From: JANQRZ01 sp965214485
GTDB lineage: Bacteria; Bacteroidota; Rhodothermia; Rhodothermales; JANQRZ01
Assembly (NCBI GenBank): GCA_965214485.1
Contig: CBDCBW010000017.1
Span: 496,001-560,000 of the forward strand
Direction of reading: 5' to 3'
DNA: 64,000 nt
Shown here: positions 44,091 to 54,625 of the stretch, piece after piece
Position numbering within the stretch: position 1 is the stretch's first letter
How the letters are laid out: every line of letters begins with the position of its first letter
Translations under genes and position numbers: made by a program
Notes under the pieces: generated by a model
What the model saw: the letters and a program-made list of their open reading frames with translations, nothing else
Told to the model about the DNA's origin: nothing
Database searches by the model: none

Positions 44091-44759
44091 ATGCCTTCGA
44101 CTTCGCTTCCACCGACCGCCCGTCCGCTCCTCAACTCGCCGACCCTGCCGCGCCACCTTCGCGCGCTGCGCGAGGTACTCGACGAAGAAGAGGCGCGCCG
44201 CGAGCGGTTCATCGAGAACGTCTCGCCGAGCGAGAAAGCCGAGTTCATCAACGGACACGTCATCGTGCATTCGCCCACGATGCATTGGCACAACTGCGTC
44301 GCGGATCGACTGCTTGTTTTGCTCTCCACACACGTTGACCTGCACGGCCTCGGTACGGTCGTCGGCAGCAGGGCGCTGGTCTCGCTCACCCGGAACGACT
44401 ACGAGCCGGACGTGTGTTTCTTCGGTCGGGAGAAGGCAGGAGAAATCACGGGCGACACGCTGCGCTACCCTGCGCCCGACTTGGTGGTCGAAGTCTTGAG
44501 CCCGAGCACCGAGGCGACGGACCGGGGCGTGAAGCTCGAAGACTATGCCGCCCACGGCGTTGCCGAATACTGGATCTTCGACCCCGAAGCCGAGACGGTC
44601 GAGGTCTACCTCCTCGACGGCGAGACCTACGCGCTCCGGCTGAAGTCGGACCACGGCACCCTCGCCAGTGCCGCCGTCCCCGGTTTCGCCGTCCCCGTCC
44701 GCGCCGCCTTCGACGACGCCGTAAACCTCGACGCCCTCCGCACGCTCCTCGCCGCCTAA
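44091..44759 (+). CDS. Uma2-family (DUF820) putative endonuclease
   Basis: A PD-(D/E)XK-fold protein of 222 residues. Motifs are visible as YEPDVCFFG, APDLVVEVLSPSTEATDRGVKLEDYAAHGVAEYWIFDPEAE and a hydrophobic C-terminal segment. Uma2 proteins are abundant in some phyla; nuclease activity and role are mostly unproven. An alternative ATG at 44046 would overlap the parC stop. It is one of two accessory genes separating the topoisomerase IV subunits. Confidence 0.82.
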   Translation: MPSTSLPPTARPLLNSPTLPRHLRALREVLDEEEARRERFIENVSPSEKAEFINGHVIVHSPTMHWHNCVADRLLVLLSTHVDLHGLGTVVGSRALVSLTRNDYEPDVCFFGREKAGEITGDTLRYPAPDLVVEVLSPSTEATDRGVKLEDYAAHGVAEYWIFDPEAETVEVYLLDGETYALRLKSDHGTLASAAVPGFAVPVRAAFDDAVNLDALRTLLAA

Positions 44760-44889
44760 ACCGATGTAGGCTCACAAACCTGCTCTCCAGCCGATGCGCT
44801 ACCGCTGGAGCCGCGTGCAATACGATCAGACCGTGACCACTCCTCACACTGCGGTGCCCATCGCCGTCGAAGACCTGCTTCCGTAAGTC

Positions 44890-46023
44890 ATGTTGAACCT
44901 CGACAACCCGGAGCCGTGGGTCTTCGATCCCGGGCCAGGTGACCCCCGCCGGGACGCTCACGCGCTCCTCGTGGACTACGTGAACGAGACGCTGAAGACT
45001 CCGCCGCCGAACACCTTCTTGGGAGGCGACATTGACTACATGGAGCCAACGCGGCGTCGCCACGCCTTCGGTTCCACAAGCGCAGATGAGTATGAAATGG
45101 GACGTATGCTCCAGGTCGCAGACGAGGCGCTCCGGCGGGACCTGGTCGTCGCTGCGCTCGAACAGGATTTGGCGATGATGCACGCCGGGTACGAGTTCGC
45201 GCCCCGGGCGCTCCTCTGTTCTCTCGCCGTGCATAAGCTCCTTGGAGAGGTGGGTACCAGGCTGGAGCGTCGGGATATTGCAGATGCCCTCCGCACCCTC
45301 GCGCGTGATGGTGAGGGTCTCGGTCGAGCCACCGGGAACTGGTGGGGCTTGCTCCTCAACCTGACACAGAACGCTGATGTGGAGTGCAAGCACCCCGACA
45401 TCCAAGAGGCCTTGCTCGAACTTGCCCGTCTGCATGTCGGTGCAGGGAGTGACTCGGTCTACGGGAGGCTCTGGGATCTCCAGGCCGATCCCTTCCGCCT
45501 AGACCCCCGCGAGGAGTGGGCACGTCGGCTCTGGGTTGATTACCTCGAGGCGACGCCGGAAGGACAGGCCCTCTGGCGCGACCTCCTCGCCCACGCTGAG
45601 GGCGTCCGGCGCACTCCGAGCCGACGGTGGCGGAGCGAGGCGGCGGCACTCGCGGGCCGGGTGGAAGGGAGACCCTTCGCAGAGCGGTTTGCTGGGTGGC
45701 TCGACGGGTACGTCGCTCGGACCGACGAACCGGCTCACGGTGCGCCGGTTCTTCCGGGACTAACCTGGATCGCGGCCGTCGTGCCGTCCCCACCGGTGGA
45801 TGCGATCACGGAGGTCGCGCTCGGGGGCTATACCAAGATCATCCGAGAGGAGAACGAGTTCGGCATCCAACAGGAATGGCGCTCGGAGGCAACGGGGAGC
45901 ACAGCCCTCCGTGCGCTCGCGTATCTCGGTGAAGCAGAACGTCTCCGGCATCTCCAGAAAGCAATCCCGCACAAGCGCGCTAAGGGCCTGATCGACCGCC
46001 TGCTGGCGGGGCAAAAGGCGTGA
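44890..46023 (+). CDS. Hypothetical protein between parC and parE
   Basis: Unrecognised 377-residue protein, mainly helical by composition, with Asp/Glu/Arg-rich surface and no signal, membrane helix or catalytic motif. Segments of note are VDYVNETLKTPPPNTFLGGDIDY near the N-terminus and a repeated-helix look (EALLELARLHVGAG, ERLRHLQKAIPHKRAKGLIDRLL) that could be HEAT-like. Its third codon positions are less GC-biased than its neighbours', which suggests transfer or a distinct history. ParE follows 62 bases downstream. Confidence 0.55.
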   Translation: MLNLDNPEPWVFDPGPGDPRRDAHALLVDYVNETLKTPPPNTFLGGDIDYMEPTRRRHAFGSTSADEYEMGRMLQVADEALRRDLVVAALEQDLAMMHAGYEFAPRALLCSLAVHKLLGEVGTRLERRDIADALRTLARDGEGLGRATGNWWGLLLNLTQNADVECKHPDIQEALLELARLHVGAGSDSVYGRLWDLQADPFRLDPREEWARRLWVDYLEATPEGQALWRDLLAHAEGVRRTPSRRWRSEAAALAGRVEGRPFAERFAGWLDGYVARTDEPAHGAPVLPGLTWIAAVVPSPPVDAITEVALGGYTKIIREENEFGIQQEWRSEATGSTALRALAYLGEAERLRHLQKAIPHKRAKGLIDRLLAGQKA

Positions 46024-46084
46024 GGCTCCACGGGCACAAGGTAAGACTTAAGAACAGTGACGACTCACCACGAACCACCCAACA

Positions 46085-48016
<1,932 letters not shown>

Positions 48017-48017
48017 T

Positions 48018-48842
48018 CTAGGTCCACAGCACCCACAGGAGCAGCCCCCCGTCGCGGACGATCCCGAAGAGGAGGTACGCGAGTATGTAGGCAGCGATCG
48101 TCTTCGCAACCGTCCAGACCCGCCCTCCGAAGAACCCGACGGCTCCGAAGCACAGGTAGAACAGCCCGAGCAAGAGCGTGAACCACGGGGGCGTCGTACT
48201 GCCGGTGAACGCCGTGAGCGCAAGCGCGAGCAGCCCGTCGATCAGGTGATAGTGCCCCGTCACGAACAGGGCGTAGACGGCGATCTCGGCGAGCGTGTAG
48301 CCCGAGCTCCGGAAGAACAGCCGCAGCAGCAAGACGAACGGGACGAGGAGCAGAACGACCTGGTACGCATACGTCACCGCGATCAGCTTGAGGTTGAGCG
48401 CGACGAACTCCGGCACCTGCTCCGCCGGAAGCAGTCGGCGGAACGGATTCGTCTCGTCCAGCAGCGCGCCCTCCATGAACTCGCGCATCGCCTCGATATG
48501 GAACGAGAAGGCGAAGAGCGTGACGGCCGTGCCGAGGACGAAGTAGCTGATCGGGCTGACGAAGCGCCTGCGCTCGCCTGCGACGTAGCGGCGGCACACC
48601 TGCCCCGGCGCGACCGTGAGGCGGCGAACCGTCAGTCCCAGCCCGCGCTCCAGCTTGAGAAACCGCTGGGCGAACTCGCGCCATAGACTGCCCAGCGTGA
48701 GCCGACCGTCGAGGTAGTGCTGGCCGCAAGCGTGGCACCAGTCGCCCTGCCGCTCCGCTTGGCAGTTGGGGCAAGAATCGAGTGGGTTGGTGTCGCGCTG
48801 CTGGGCCGGATCGCTCACTATACTGTCGTCCGTCATTGCCAT
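48018..48842 (-). CDS. DUF3667-like membrane protein with N-terminal zinc ribbon
   Basis: A 274-residue membrane protein of the DUF3667 type common in Bacteroidota. A C4 zinc ribbon is intact: Cys24, Cys27, Cys36 and Cys39 (CPNCQAE, CHACGQH), followed by LxLERGLGLTVRRL and FVSPISYF, and then several transmembrane helices (about residues 100-116, 150-175, 185-215, 225-255). Function is unknown. The MAMTDD start offers a second Met two codons in. It lies tail-to-tail with parE. Confidence 0.82.
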   Translation of the reverse strand: MAMTDDSIVSDPAQQRDTNPLDSCPNCQAERQGDWCHACGQHYLDGRLTLGSLWREFAQRFLKLERGLGLTVRRLTVAPGQVCRRYVAGERRRFVSPISYFVLGTAVTLFAFSFHIEAMREFMEGALLDETNPFRRLLPAEQVPEFVALNLKLIAVTYAYQVVLLLVPFVLLLRLFFRSSGYTLAEIAVYALFVTGHYHLIDGLLALALTAFTGSTTPPWFTLLLGLFYLCFGAVGFFGGRVWTVAKTIAAYILAYLLFGIVRDGGLLLWVLWT

Positions 48843-48882
48843 GGCAGATAGTACGAACGCGGCCTTCGCCGTGTCGCCTGCA

Positions 48883-49797
48883 TCAGGCGAGGGTCGGTCG
48901 CCGAGCCCGGCGCATCAGGAACAGCCCGCCCAGGATGCAGGCCCCGCCCAAGAGCTGGAACACCGTCACCGGCTCGCCCAAGAGCAGCGCCCCGCTCGCC
49001 AGCGCCACGACCGGCACCAGGTTGCTGTAGATCGCCGTCTGCGACGGGCCGACGCGCTGCACCGCCGCGTTCCAGAACCAGTACGCCACGCCGGTCGAGA
49101 GGGCACCGGAGAACACGAGCGCGCCCCACACCGGGGCGTCCACCCCGGCCCAGTCCACGGCGTCCCAGTCGGAGAGCCCGAGCCCCCACAGGAACGGGAG
49201 CGAGACGGCGATGCCGAAGAACGCCAGGCCCGTCGCCGAGATGCCGGTGCCGAGGACGGGGCGGCTGAGCACGGTGTAGGCCGCCCACGCCACCGCCGCG
49301 CCGAGCATCAGCAGATTCCCGAAGAGCGTGTCCTCGGTGAACGCCACCGCCCCGGTGCCGGCGAGGATGACGAGCCCAGTGCCGGCGAGCGATAGCGTCA
49401 GCCCGCCCCACGCGCCCAGCGGCAGCCGCTCCATCCCGACGGCCTGCGCGAGGATCGCCGTCCACATCGGAGCCGAAGCGATCAAGAGCGCCGCGCTCCC
49501 CGCGCTCGTCGCGTCTACGCCGACGATGAACAGCCACTGGTAGCCCACGTAGCCCATGAGCCCCAGCCCGACGACGGTCCACGGGTGGTCCCGAATCGGC
49601 GACCAGAACGCGCCCGGCTCTCCGCGCGATTGCCATGCGTGCAGCCCCCCCAGCACGAGCGCCGAGGCGACGAACCGGAGGGCGTTGACCACGTACGGCG
49701 GCATCGGCTCCAGCGCGACCTTGATGACCGGAAAGTTGAGACCCCAGATGACGACGGTGACGAGCAGGGCGAGGTCGGCGGAGCGGCGAACGGGCAT
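48883..49797 (-). CDS. EamA/DMT-family transporter
   Basis: Drug/metabolite transporter of 304 residues with two EamA repeats and about ten predicted helices. Motifs are the first-repeat PVIKVALEPMPPYVVNALRF and the second-repeat LVPVVALASGALLLGEPVTVFQLLGGACILGGLFL. Such proteins often export amino acids or small metabolites; the substrate cannot be read. The start at 49797 matches family N-termini (ALLVTVVIWGLNFPV). It is divergent from the MerR gene, across a spacer with a 14-copy minisatellite. Confidence 0.9.
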   Translation of the reverse strand: MPVRRSADLALLVTVVIWGLNFPVIKVALEPMPPYVVNALRFVASALVLGGLHAWQSRGEPGAFWSPIRDHPWTVVGLGLMGYVGYQWLFIVGVDATSAGSAALLIASAPMWTAILAQAVGMERLPLGAWGGLTLSLAGTGLVILAGTGAVAFTEDTLFGNLLMLGAAVAWAAYTVLSRPVLGTGISATGLAFFGIAVSLPFLWGLGLSDWDAVDWAGVDAPVWGALVFSGALSTGVAYWFWNAAVQRVGPSQTAIYSNLVPVVALASGALLLGEPVTVFQLLGGACILGGLFLMRRARRPTLA

Positions 49798-50146
49798 CGG
49801 CGGGGCGAGAGGGAGCGGGCGGTACGCCGAGCCGGGGTGGACGTTTCGCGTGGAGGGAGTGGAAGGAGTGGAAGGAGTGGAAGGAGTGGAAGGAGTGGAA
49901 GGAGTGGAAGGAGTGGAAGGAGTGGAAGGAGTGGAAGGAGTGGAAGGAGTGGAAGGAGTGGAAGGAGTGGAAGGAGTGGAAGGAGTGACAAGAAAAGCCG
50001 GGAAAACTACCGAGGCCGCCGCGCTCCGCGCCAGCGCCTTTCCCCCCATTCCCTCCACTCTCCCCATTCCTCCCATTCCGCGCCGGAGGCGCACTCCCAT
50101 TCCCCACCTCACGTCGTACTTTAAGTGCGGACCCGCACCCGCCCCT
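49798..50146. other. Spacer between the EamA and MerR genes
   Basis: No gene. It contains the 9-bp minisatellite (49852-49986), the AT-rich CCATTCCCTCCACTCTCCCC tract around 50046, and TACTTTAAG near 50117, 30 bases before the MerR ATG. The minisatellite is transcribed or not depending on where the promoters lie. Confidence 0.5.
49852..49986. repeat. 9-bp minisatellite GGAAGGAGT, 14 perfect copies
   Basis: Fourteen perfect GGAAGGAGT units (49861-49986) preceded by a variant GGAGGGAGT (49852-49860). Related to units elsewhere in spacers in the window: GGGAATGGA at 58783, GGAGTG at about 2093 and GGAATGGAG at about 40131. The period is a multiple of three. Confidence 0.98.
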
Positions 50147-50470
50147 ATGAAGCCCGACGGCATCCGGAAGCTCTACCACTCGATCAGCGAGGTCGCGGCC
50201 CTCGTCGAGGAGGACACCCACGTCCTGCGCTACTGGGAGACCGAGTTCGAGCAGCTCCAGCCGAAGAAGAACCGCGCCGGCAACCGCGTCTACACCGAGC
50301 GCGACATCGCCGTCGTGCAGCGCATCCGGCAGCTCCTGCGCGAAGACCAGTACACGATCGCCGGGGCGCGGCAGGCCCTCGACCGCGAGGCCGAGCCGCG
50401 CGTCCGCACCGACCGCGAGGCGCTCCGCGACCTGCGTGCATTCCTGGAGAAGCTCTTGCACGAGCTTTGA
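50147..50470 (+). CDS. MerR-family transcriptional regulator
   Basis: A 107-residue small MerR-like regulator: the winged-helix DNA-binding region (YHSISEVAALVEEDTHVLRYWETEFEQLQPKKNRAGNRVYTERDIAVVQRIRQLL, about residues 12-68), a short linker and a coiled-coil dimerisation helix (about 75-107). Effector-binding cysteines are not visible. Members of this short subgroup are widespread in Bacteroidota with unknown ligands. The ATG at 50147 is chosen; the frame is open upstream through the minisatellite, which is a shadow. Confidence 0.88.
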   Translation: MKPDGIRKLYHSISEVAALVEEDTHVLRYWETEFEQLQPKKNRAGNRVYTERDIAVVQRIRQLLREDQYTIAGARQALDREAEPRVRTDREALRDLRAFLEKLLHEL

Positions 50471-50486
50471 GCGCCAGACTATATTG
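50456..50486 (+). promoter_or_regulatory. Predicted tRNA-Pro promoter (TTG-N21-TATATTG)
   Basis: TTG at 50456-50458 and TATATTG at 50480-50486 with 21 bases between, 41 bases upstream of the mature tRNA. A perfect 15-base hairpin (ATCGGTT-G-AACCGAT, 50493-50507) lies in the leader. Confidence 0.5.
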
Positions 50487-50526
50487 CGGCCCATCGGTTG
50501 AACCGATACCTCGGTTGGACCGGTAC

Positions 50527-50603
50527 CGGGAAGTAGCTCAGCCAGGTAGAGCACTCGGCTGGGGGCCGAGCGGTCGCAGGTTCAAATCCTGTCTTCCCGA
50601 CCA
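50527..50603 (+). tRNA. tRNA-Pro (anticodon GGG)
   Basis: Seven-base-pair acceptor stem CGGGAAG (50527-50533) with CTTCCCG (50593-50599), discriminator A and encoded CCA at 50601-50603. The anticodon arm is CTCGG-CTGGGGG-CCGAG, giving anticodon GGG. The T-arm GCAGGTTCAAATCCTGT has a normal TTCAAAT loop. A short variable loop is present, so proline is the assignment; a palindromic terminator follows. Confidence 0.97.
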
Positions 50604-50612
50604 CGCCCGGAG

Positions 50613-50644
50613 CGCCCGGCCTCACCTAGCGAGGCCGGGCGTTT
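50613..50644 (+). terminator. Terminator after tRNA-Pro
   Basis: Perfect 11-bp stem CGCCCGGCCTC (50613-50623) and GAGGCCGGGCG (50631-50641), loop ACCTAGC, followed by TTT. It lies just after the tRNA 3' end. Confidence 0.8.
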
Positions 50645-50749
50645 CCGCGTCCTGCCGCGTCGCCGGGGACGAAGCCCCCACGCCGGCTTCCGCACTACGC
50701 CCGCCGTGCGTACTTTCCACGCTCTGCCTCTCCGCACTGCCTCTCTGCC

Positions 50750-51769
50750 ATGGCTGACCAGGACCCCGCCGCGCTCCCGCCCGACCCCTCCGGGTCGAAG
50801 ATCGAGCACGACCTCCGCGCCATCCGCGACGCGCGCGGGGTCTCGCTCGAAACCCTTCAGCGCGAGACCCGAATGCCGGGCGACATCCTCCGCCGGTTCG
50901 AGGCGGGCGAGCTCGTCGGCGACGCGCAGTACAACGAGGTCTACCTGCGCAACCTGGTGAAGGCCTACGCGCAGGCGCTCGGCCTCCCGCTGCAGCAAGT
51001 CGTCGAGGCCTACGACCGGGCGAAGGCCGGGAGCTACGACGGGAGCCTCCGCCGGACCCATCTCGACGGCGACGCCCCGCAGGCCGCGCCGCCGCCGAAA
51101 GCGCCGCCCAAGCCCGCGCCCTCGGGCACCGCCCCCGCCGTCGCCGCGCTCTCGCAGCCCGCTCCGAAGAAGGACCCCGCCTCGCCCGTCAGCGAGCGCA
51201 CCGCAGGCCACCTCCCGAAGCGCCGCGTGCAGACGGCGAAGGCCGCGGCCTCGACCGCCACGCCCATCGAGAAGTCGTGGGGCGTGATCATCGGCGGCAC
51301 CGCCGCCGCCGTGCTCGTGATCGGGGCCGTGTTGTGGTTCCTGCTCCGCGACCCCGGCCCCGAGCCGGAGCTGGCCGAGCTCCCGCCCGCTCCCGCCGAC
51401 ACCGCCCAGGCCGCGGCACCGGCGGACACGGCCCGCGCGGCCCCGCCGCCCTCGAACGCGCCCCGCTTCCAAACGCCGATCAACGTCACGGTCGTCGCCG
51501 CCGAGGAGCCGCTCGAAGACTTCAAGGTGCAGGTCGACGACGACCTCCGGCGGCCCTACTGGCTCAACCCCGGTGCCGACCAGACGTTCACCGGCCAGCA
51601 GCGCGTCATCGTCTCCGGCGAGGGCGGGACCGGGAACTACGACGGGGCCTCGCTCCGGCTCCAGGGCGTCGAGTGGACCCCGCGCGAGGGGCAGGTCTTC
51701 CGCATCTCGGCGCAGAACGGGCAGGCGTTCCTCGACTCGCTCGCCCGCGTGGTCCGCTCCGCCGGATGA
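50750..51769 (+). CDS. RodZ-like helix-turn-helix membrane protein
   Basis: A 339-residue protein with an N-terminal HTH_25 domain (about residues 17-95: IEHDLRAIRDARGVSLETLQRETRMPGDILRRFE), an Ala/Pro-rich linker, a transmembrane helix (about 180-200: VIIGGTAAAVLVIGAVLWFLL) and a C-terminal beta-rich domain (about 245-335: PINVTVVAAEEPLEDFKV...FRISAQNG) like the RodZ C-terminal domain. RodZ links MreB filaments to the cell wall machinery; here the cytoskeletal link is inferred from architecture only. Its stop overlaps the ligA start (ATGA), so expression is coupled. Confidence 0.8.
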   Translation: MADQDPAALPPDPSGSKIEHDLRAIRDARGVSLETLQRETRMPGDILRRFEAGELVGDAQYNEVYLRNLVKAYAQALGLPLQQVVEAYDRAKAGSYDGSLRRTHLDGDAPQAAPPPKAPPKPAPSGTAPAVAALSQPAPKKDPASPVSERTAGHLPKRRVQTAKAAASTATPIEKSWGVIIGGTAAAVLVIGAVLWFLLRDPGPEPELAELPPAPADTAQAAAPADTARAAPPPSNAPRFQTPINVTVVAAEEPLEDFKVQVDDDLRRPYWLNPGADQTFTGQQRVIVSGEGGTGNYDGASLRLQGVEWTPREGQVFRISAQNGQAFLDSLARVVRSAG

Positions 51770-53928
51770 CCCTCGCCGCCGACACCGAGGCGGCGCTCGG
51801 CCGTCTCGACGAGACGGACCTGGAGCAGATCGACGAGCGCGCCGCCGAGCCGCTGGCGGAGCAGCTCGCCGCCCTCGTGCGCGAGCACGGGCACCGCTAC
51901 TACGCCCTCGACGCGCCCGTCATCGCCGACGCCGAGTACGACCGGCTCTTCCGCGCGCTCCAAACCCTGGAGGCCCGATTCCCTGACCTCGCCGCGCCCG
52001 ACTCGCCGACGCAGCGGGTCGGGGGCGCGCCGCTCGACGCCTTCCGCAAGGTCCGCCATCCCGAGCCGCTCCTCTCGCTCGGCAACGCCTTCGACGAGGG
52101 CGAGCTGCGGGCGTGGTACGAGCGCGTCCAGCGCAGGCTCGCCGACGAGGGCGTCGGCACGAAGGACGACCCGGCTGCGCCCGCGCTCGTCGCCGAGCTG
52201 AAGATCGACGGGCTCGCCCTCGCGCTCACCTACCAGGCGGGCGTGCTCGCGCTCGGCGCGACGCGCGGCAACGGGCGCGTCGGGGAGGACGTGACGGCCC
52301 ACGTCCGCACGATCCGCGCCATCCCGCTCCGGCTGCGCCCCGCCGCGCCGGAAGCCACCGACCTGTTCACCGCCGCGCCGAGCGTGCCCCGGGCGCTGGA
52401 GGTCCGCGGCGAGGTCTACCTCGGCACGACCGACTTCGAGCGGCTCAACGAGCGGCTCGCCGAGGAGGAGGGCAAGCCCTTCGCCAACCCGCGCAACGCG
52501 GCGGCGGGCAGCCTCCGGCAGCTCGACCCCGCGGTGACGGCGCAGCGCCCGCTGCGCTTCCTCGCCTACGGCATCGGCCCGGCGGACTTCGGGGACGCGC
52601 CGCCCCCGGCCTCGCAGCACGAGGTCCTCGCGCGGCTCGGGGCGCTCGGGCTGCCGGTCAACCCGGAGGTCCGCCACTTCGAGACGATCGGCGAGGTCGT
52701 GGCCTTCTGCGCGGCGTGGACCGAGCGCCGCGACGAGGGGGCCCTCGACTACGAGATCGACGGGGTCGTCGTGAAGGTGGACGACATCGCGCTGCAGGCC
52801 GCGCTCGGGGCCGTGGCGAACGCGCCGCGCTGGGCCGTAGCCTTCAAGTTCCCCGCCCGCGAGGCCACCACCCGGCTCGACGCCATCGACCTCAACGTGG
52901 GGCGCACCGGGGCCATCAAGCCGCTCGCGCTCCTCGACCCCGTCGGGATCGGCGGCGTGACGGTCTCGAAGGCGACGCTCCACAACGCCGACTACATCCG
53001 CGACCGCGACATCCGCGTCGGCGACCGCGTCGTCGTCAAGCGCGCCGGCGACGTGATCCCGCAGGTCGTCGGGCCGGTCCCCGCGGCGCGGACGGGGGAC
53101 GAGGCGGCGTGGACGATGCCGGAGGCCTGCCCCGCCTGCGGCGAGCCGATCAGCCGCCTCGAGGGCGAGGCCGAGTTCTACTGCACGAGCGCGGCGTGCC
53201 CGGCGCAGACCGTCCGCCTCGTCGAGCACTACGCCTCGCGCGGGGCCCTCGACATCGTCGGCCTGGGCGAAAAGGTGGCGCTCCAGCTCGTCGAAGCCGG
53301 GCTCGTCCACCGGCTCGACGACCTCTACCGGCTCACGCCCGAGGCCCTCCTCGCGCTCGGCGGGTTCAAGGAGAAAAAGGTCGAGAACCTCCTCGCCGGG
53401 ATCGAAGCCTCGAAGGGCCGGCCGCTCCGGGCGCTCCTCTTCGGCCTGGGCATCCGGTTCGTCGGGGCCACGGTGGCGCAGCTCCTCGCCGAGCACTACG
53501 CCACGCTCGACGCGCTCGCGGCTGCGCCGCAGGGCGACCTCGAGGCCATCCACGGCATCGGCCCCGAGACGGCGCGGAGCGTGGCCGAGTGGTTCGGGCA
53601 CGCGCCCAACCGCGCCACCGTCGCGGCGCTTCAGCAGTTGGGCGTCAACACGGCCCGCCTCCCCGGCGAGCCCGTCTTCACGCCGTCGCCGACGGAGGGG
53701 CCGCTGGCCGGGCAGACGTTCGTGCTCACCGGCACGCTGCCGACGCTTACGCGCGACGAGGCGAAGGCGAGGATCACGGCGGCCGGCGGCCGGGTCACCG
53801 GCAGCGTGAGCACGAAGACCAGCTACGTCGTCGCCGGCTCGAGCGCCGGGGCCAAGCTGGACAAGGCCGAAGCGCTCGGCCTCCGTATCCTCGACGAACC
53901 TGCCCTGCTGGACCTCCTCACCGGCTGA
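51766..53928 (+). CDS. ligA: NAD-dependent DNA ligase
   Basis: Seals nicks in duplex DNA using NAD+. The 720-residue product has the adenylation motif ELKIDGLALA with catalytic Lys146, the OB-fold region, a C4 zinc finger (CPACGEPI ... CTSAACPAQ, about 449-472), HhH repeats and a BRCT domain at the C-terminus (about 645-720). The N-terminal Ia region (YYALDAPVIADAEYDRL) is present. The ATG at 51766 overlaps the previous stop. Confidence 0.96.
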   Translation: MTLAADTEAALGRLDETDLEQIDERAAEPLAEQLAALVREHGHRYYALDAPVIADAEYDRLFRALQTLEARFPDLAAPDSPTQRVGGAPLDAFRKVRHPEPLLSLGNAFDEGELRAWYERVQRRLADEGVGTKDDPAAPALVAELKIDGLALALTYQAGVLALGATRGNGRVGEDVTAHVRTIRAIPLRLRPAAPEATDLFTAAPSVPRALEVRGEVYLGTTDFERLNERLAEEEGKPFANPRNAAAGSLRQLDPAVTAQRPLRFLAYGIGPADFGDAPPPASQHEVLARLGALGLPVNPEVRHFETIGEVVAFCAAWTERRDEGALDYEIDGVVVKVDDIALQAALGAVANAPRWAVAFKFPAREATTRLDAIDLNVGRTGAIKPLALLDPVGIGGVTVSKATLHNADYIRDRDIRVGDRVVVKRAGDVIPQVVGPVPAARTGDEAAWTMPEACPACGEPISRLEGEAEFYCTSAACPAQTVRLVEHYASRGALDIVGLGEKVALQLVEAGLVHRLDDLYRLTPEALLALGGFKEKKVENLLAGIEASKGRPLRALLFGLGIRFVGATVAQLLAEHYATLDALAAAPQGDLEAIHGIGPETARSVAEWFGHAPNRATVAALQQLGVNTARLPGEPVFTPSPTEGPLAGQTFVLTGTLPTLTRDEAKARITAAGGRVTGSVSTKTSYVVAGSSAGAKLDKAEALGLRILDEPALLDLLTG

Positions 53929-53930
53929 CG

Positions 53931-54464
53931 ATGCTCGACGCGATCAAATCCAGGCTGGCCGCCCGCCAGGCCCTCAGGCTCATCGAGCGGCGGACGGTCC
54001 GCCCGTGGGCGGCGGACCCCGGCGCGCGGCGCGCGCTCGTCGTGCTCCCCGCCGCCGAGCTCGAGGCGAAGGAGGCGTGGCGGTTCGTCAAGGCGCTCGG
54101 GATTCCGTCGAGGCAGGTCACGCCGGTGGTGCCGTCGAGCCTGGTGGCCTACGCGCCGGCGGACTTCATCGGGCGGGTCAAGCGGCTCGACGACAAGGCC
54201 CTCGGCCTGCTCGGCCTGCCCAAGTCGGCGTTCGCCGACGGGCTGTGGGAGCCGGCACCGGACCTCGCCTTCTGCCTCACGCCGGAGTTCGACCTGGCGG
54301 CGGCGACGCTCGTCGGGGCCTCCCCGGCGGCCTTCCGCGTCGGCCTCTACGACGAAGCCGCCGAGCCGTTCTTCGACCTCATGATCGCGCGCGGCGACTC
54401 GTTCGCCTCGGCGCTCGGCGCGCTGGAGCAGGCGCTCCGCAAGGTCGAGCCGCCGGTGGTTTAG
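53931..54464 (+). CDS. DUF6913-like hypothetical protein
   Basis: A 177-residue protein I recognise only as resembling a Bacteroidota family of unknown function (DUF6913-like; tentative). It has an Ala/Arg-rich N-terminal helix, a predicted beta strand ALVVLPAAE and a segment LAFCLTPEFDLAAATLVGASPAAFRVGLYDEAAEPFFDLMIARGD with strands and helices. No catalytic motif is evident. The ATG at 53931 lies two bases after the ligA stop (tgaCGatg), so it is probably in the same operon. Confidence 0.6.
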   Translation: MLDAIKSRLAARQALRLIERRTVRPWAADPGARRALVVLPAAELEAKEAWRFVKALGIPSRQVTPVVPSSLVAYAPADFIGRVKRLDDKALGLLGLPKSAFADGLWEPAPDLAFCLTPEFDLAAATLVGASPAAFRVGLYDEAAEPFFDLMIARGDSFASALGALEQALRKVEPPVV

Positions 54465-54625
54465 GGGCGCTGCGCGCGCTGTTTCGATGGGGTGGGGGGA
54501 AGGAAGGGATCTCAGCTTTGGCCGTCGGCGCAAACGGTGAGGGTTCACACTGCTTCGTTGCCCTCCCTGCTTTCCGTTCCCTCCCGTTCCGCGTCCCCGT
54601 TCCTCCCACCCTCCCCTCTGCGCTC

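Noticed and set aside
44794..44883. Thirty-codon open frame between the Uma2 and unknown genes
   Set aside because: It has a start and stop but no similarity or ribosome-binding support, and such frames are common by chance; a 7-bp hairpin (CTCCAGC/GCTGGAG) overlaps its start.
49852..49986. Coding potential of the minisatellite (Gly-Val-Glu or Ser-Thr-Pro repeats)
   Set aside because: The repeat is open in several frames on both strands merely because of its period of nine; no start, domain or continuation supports translation.
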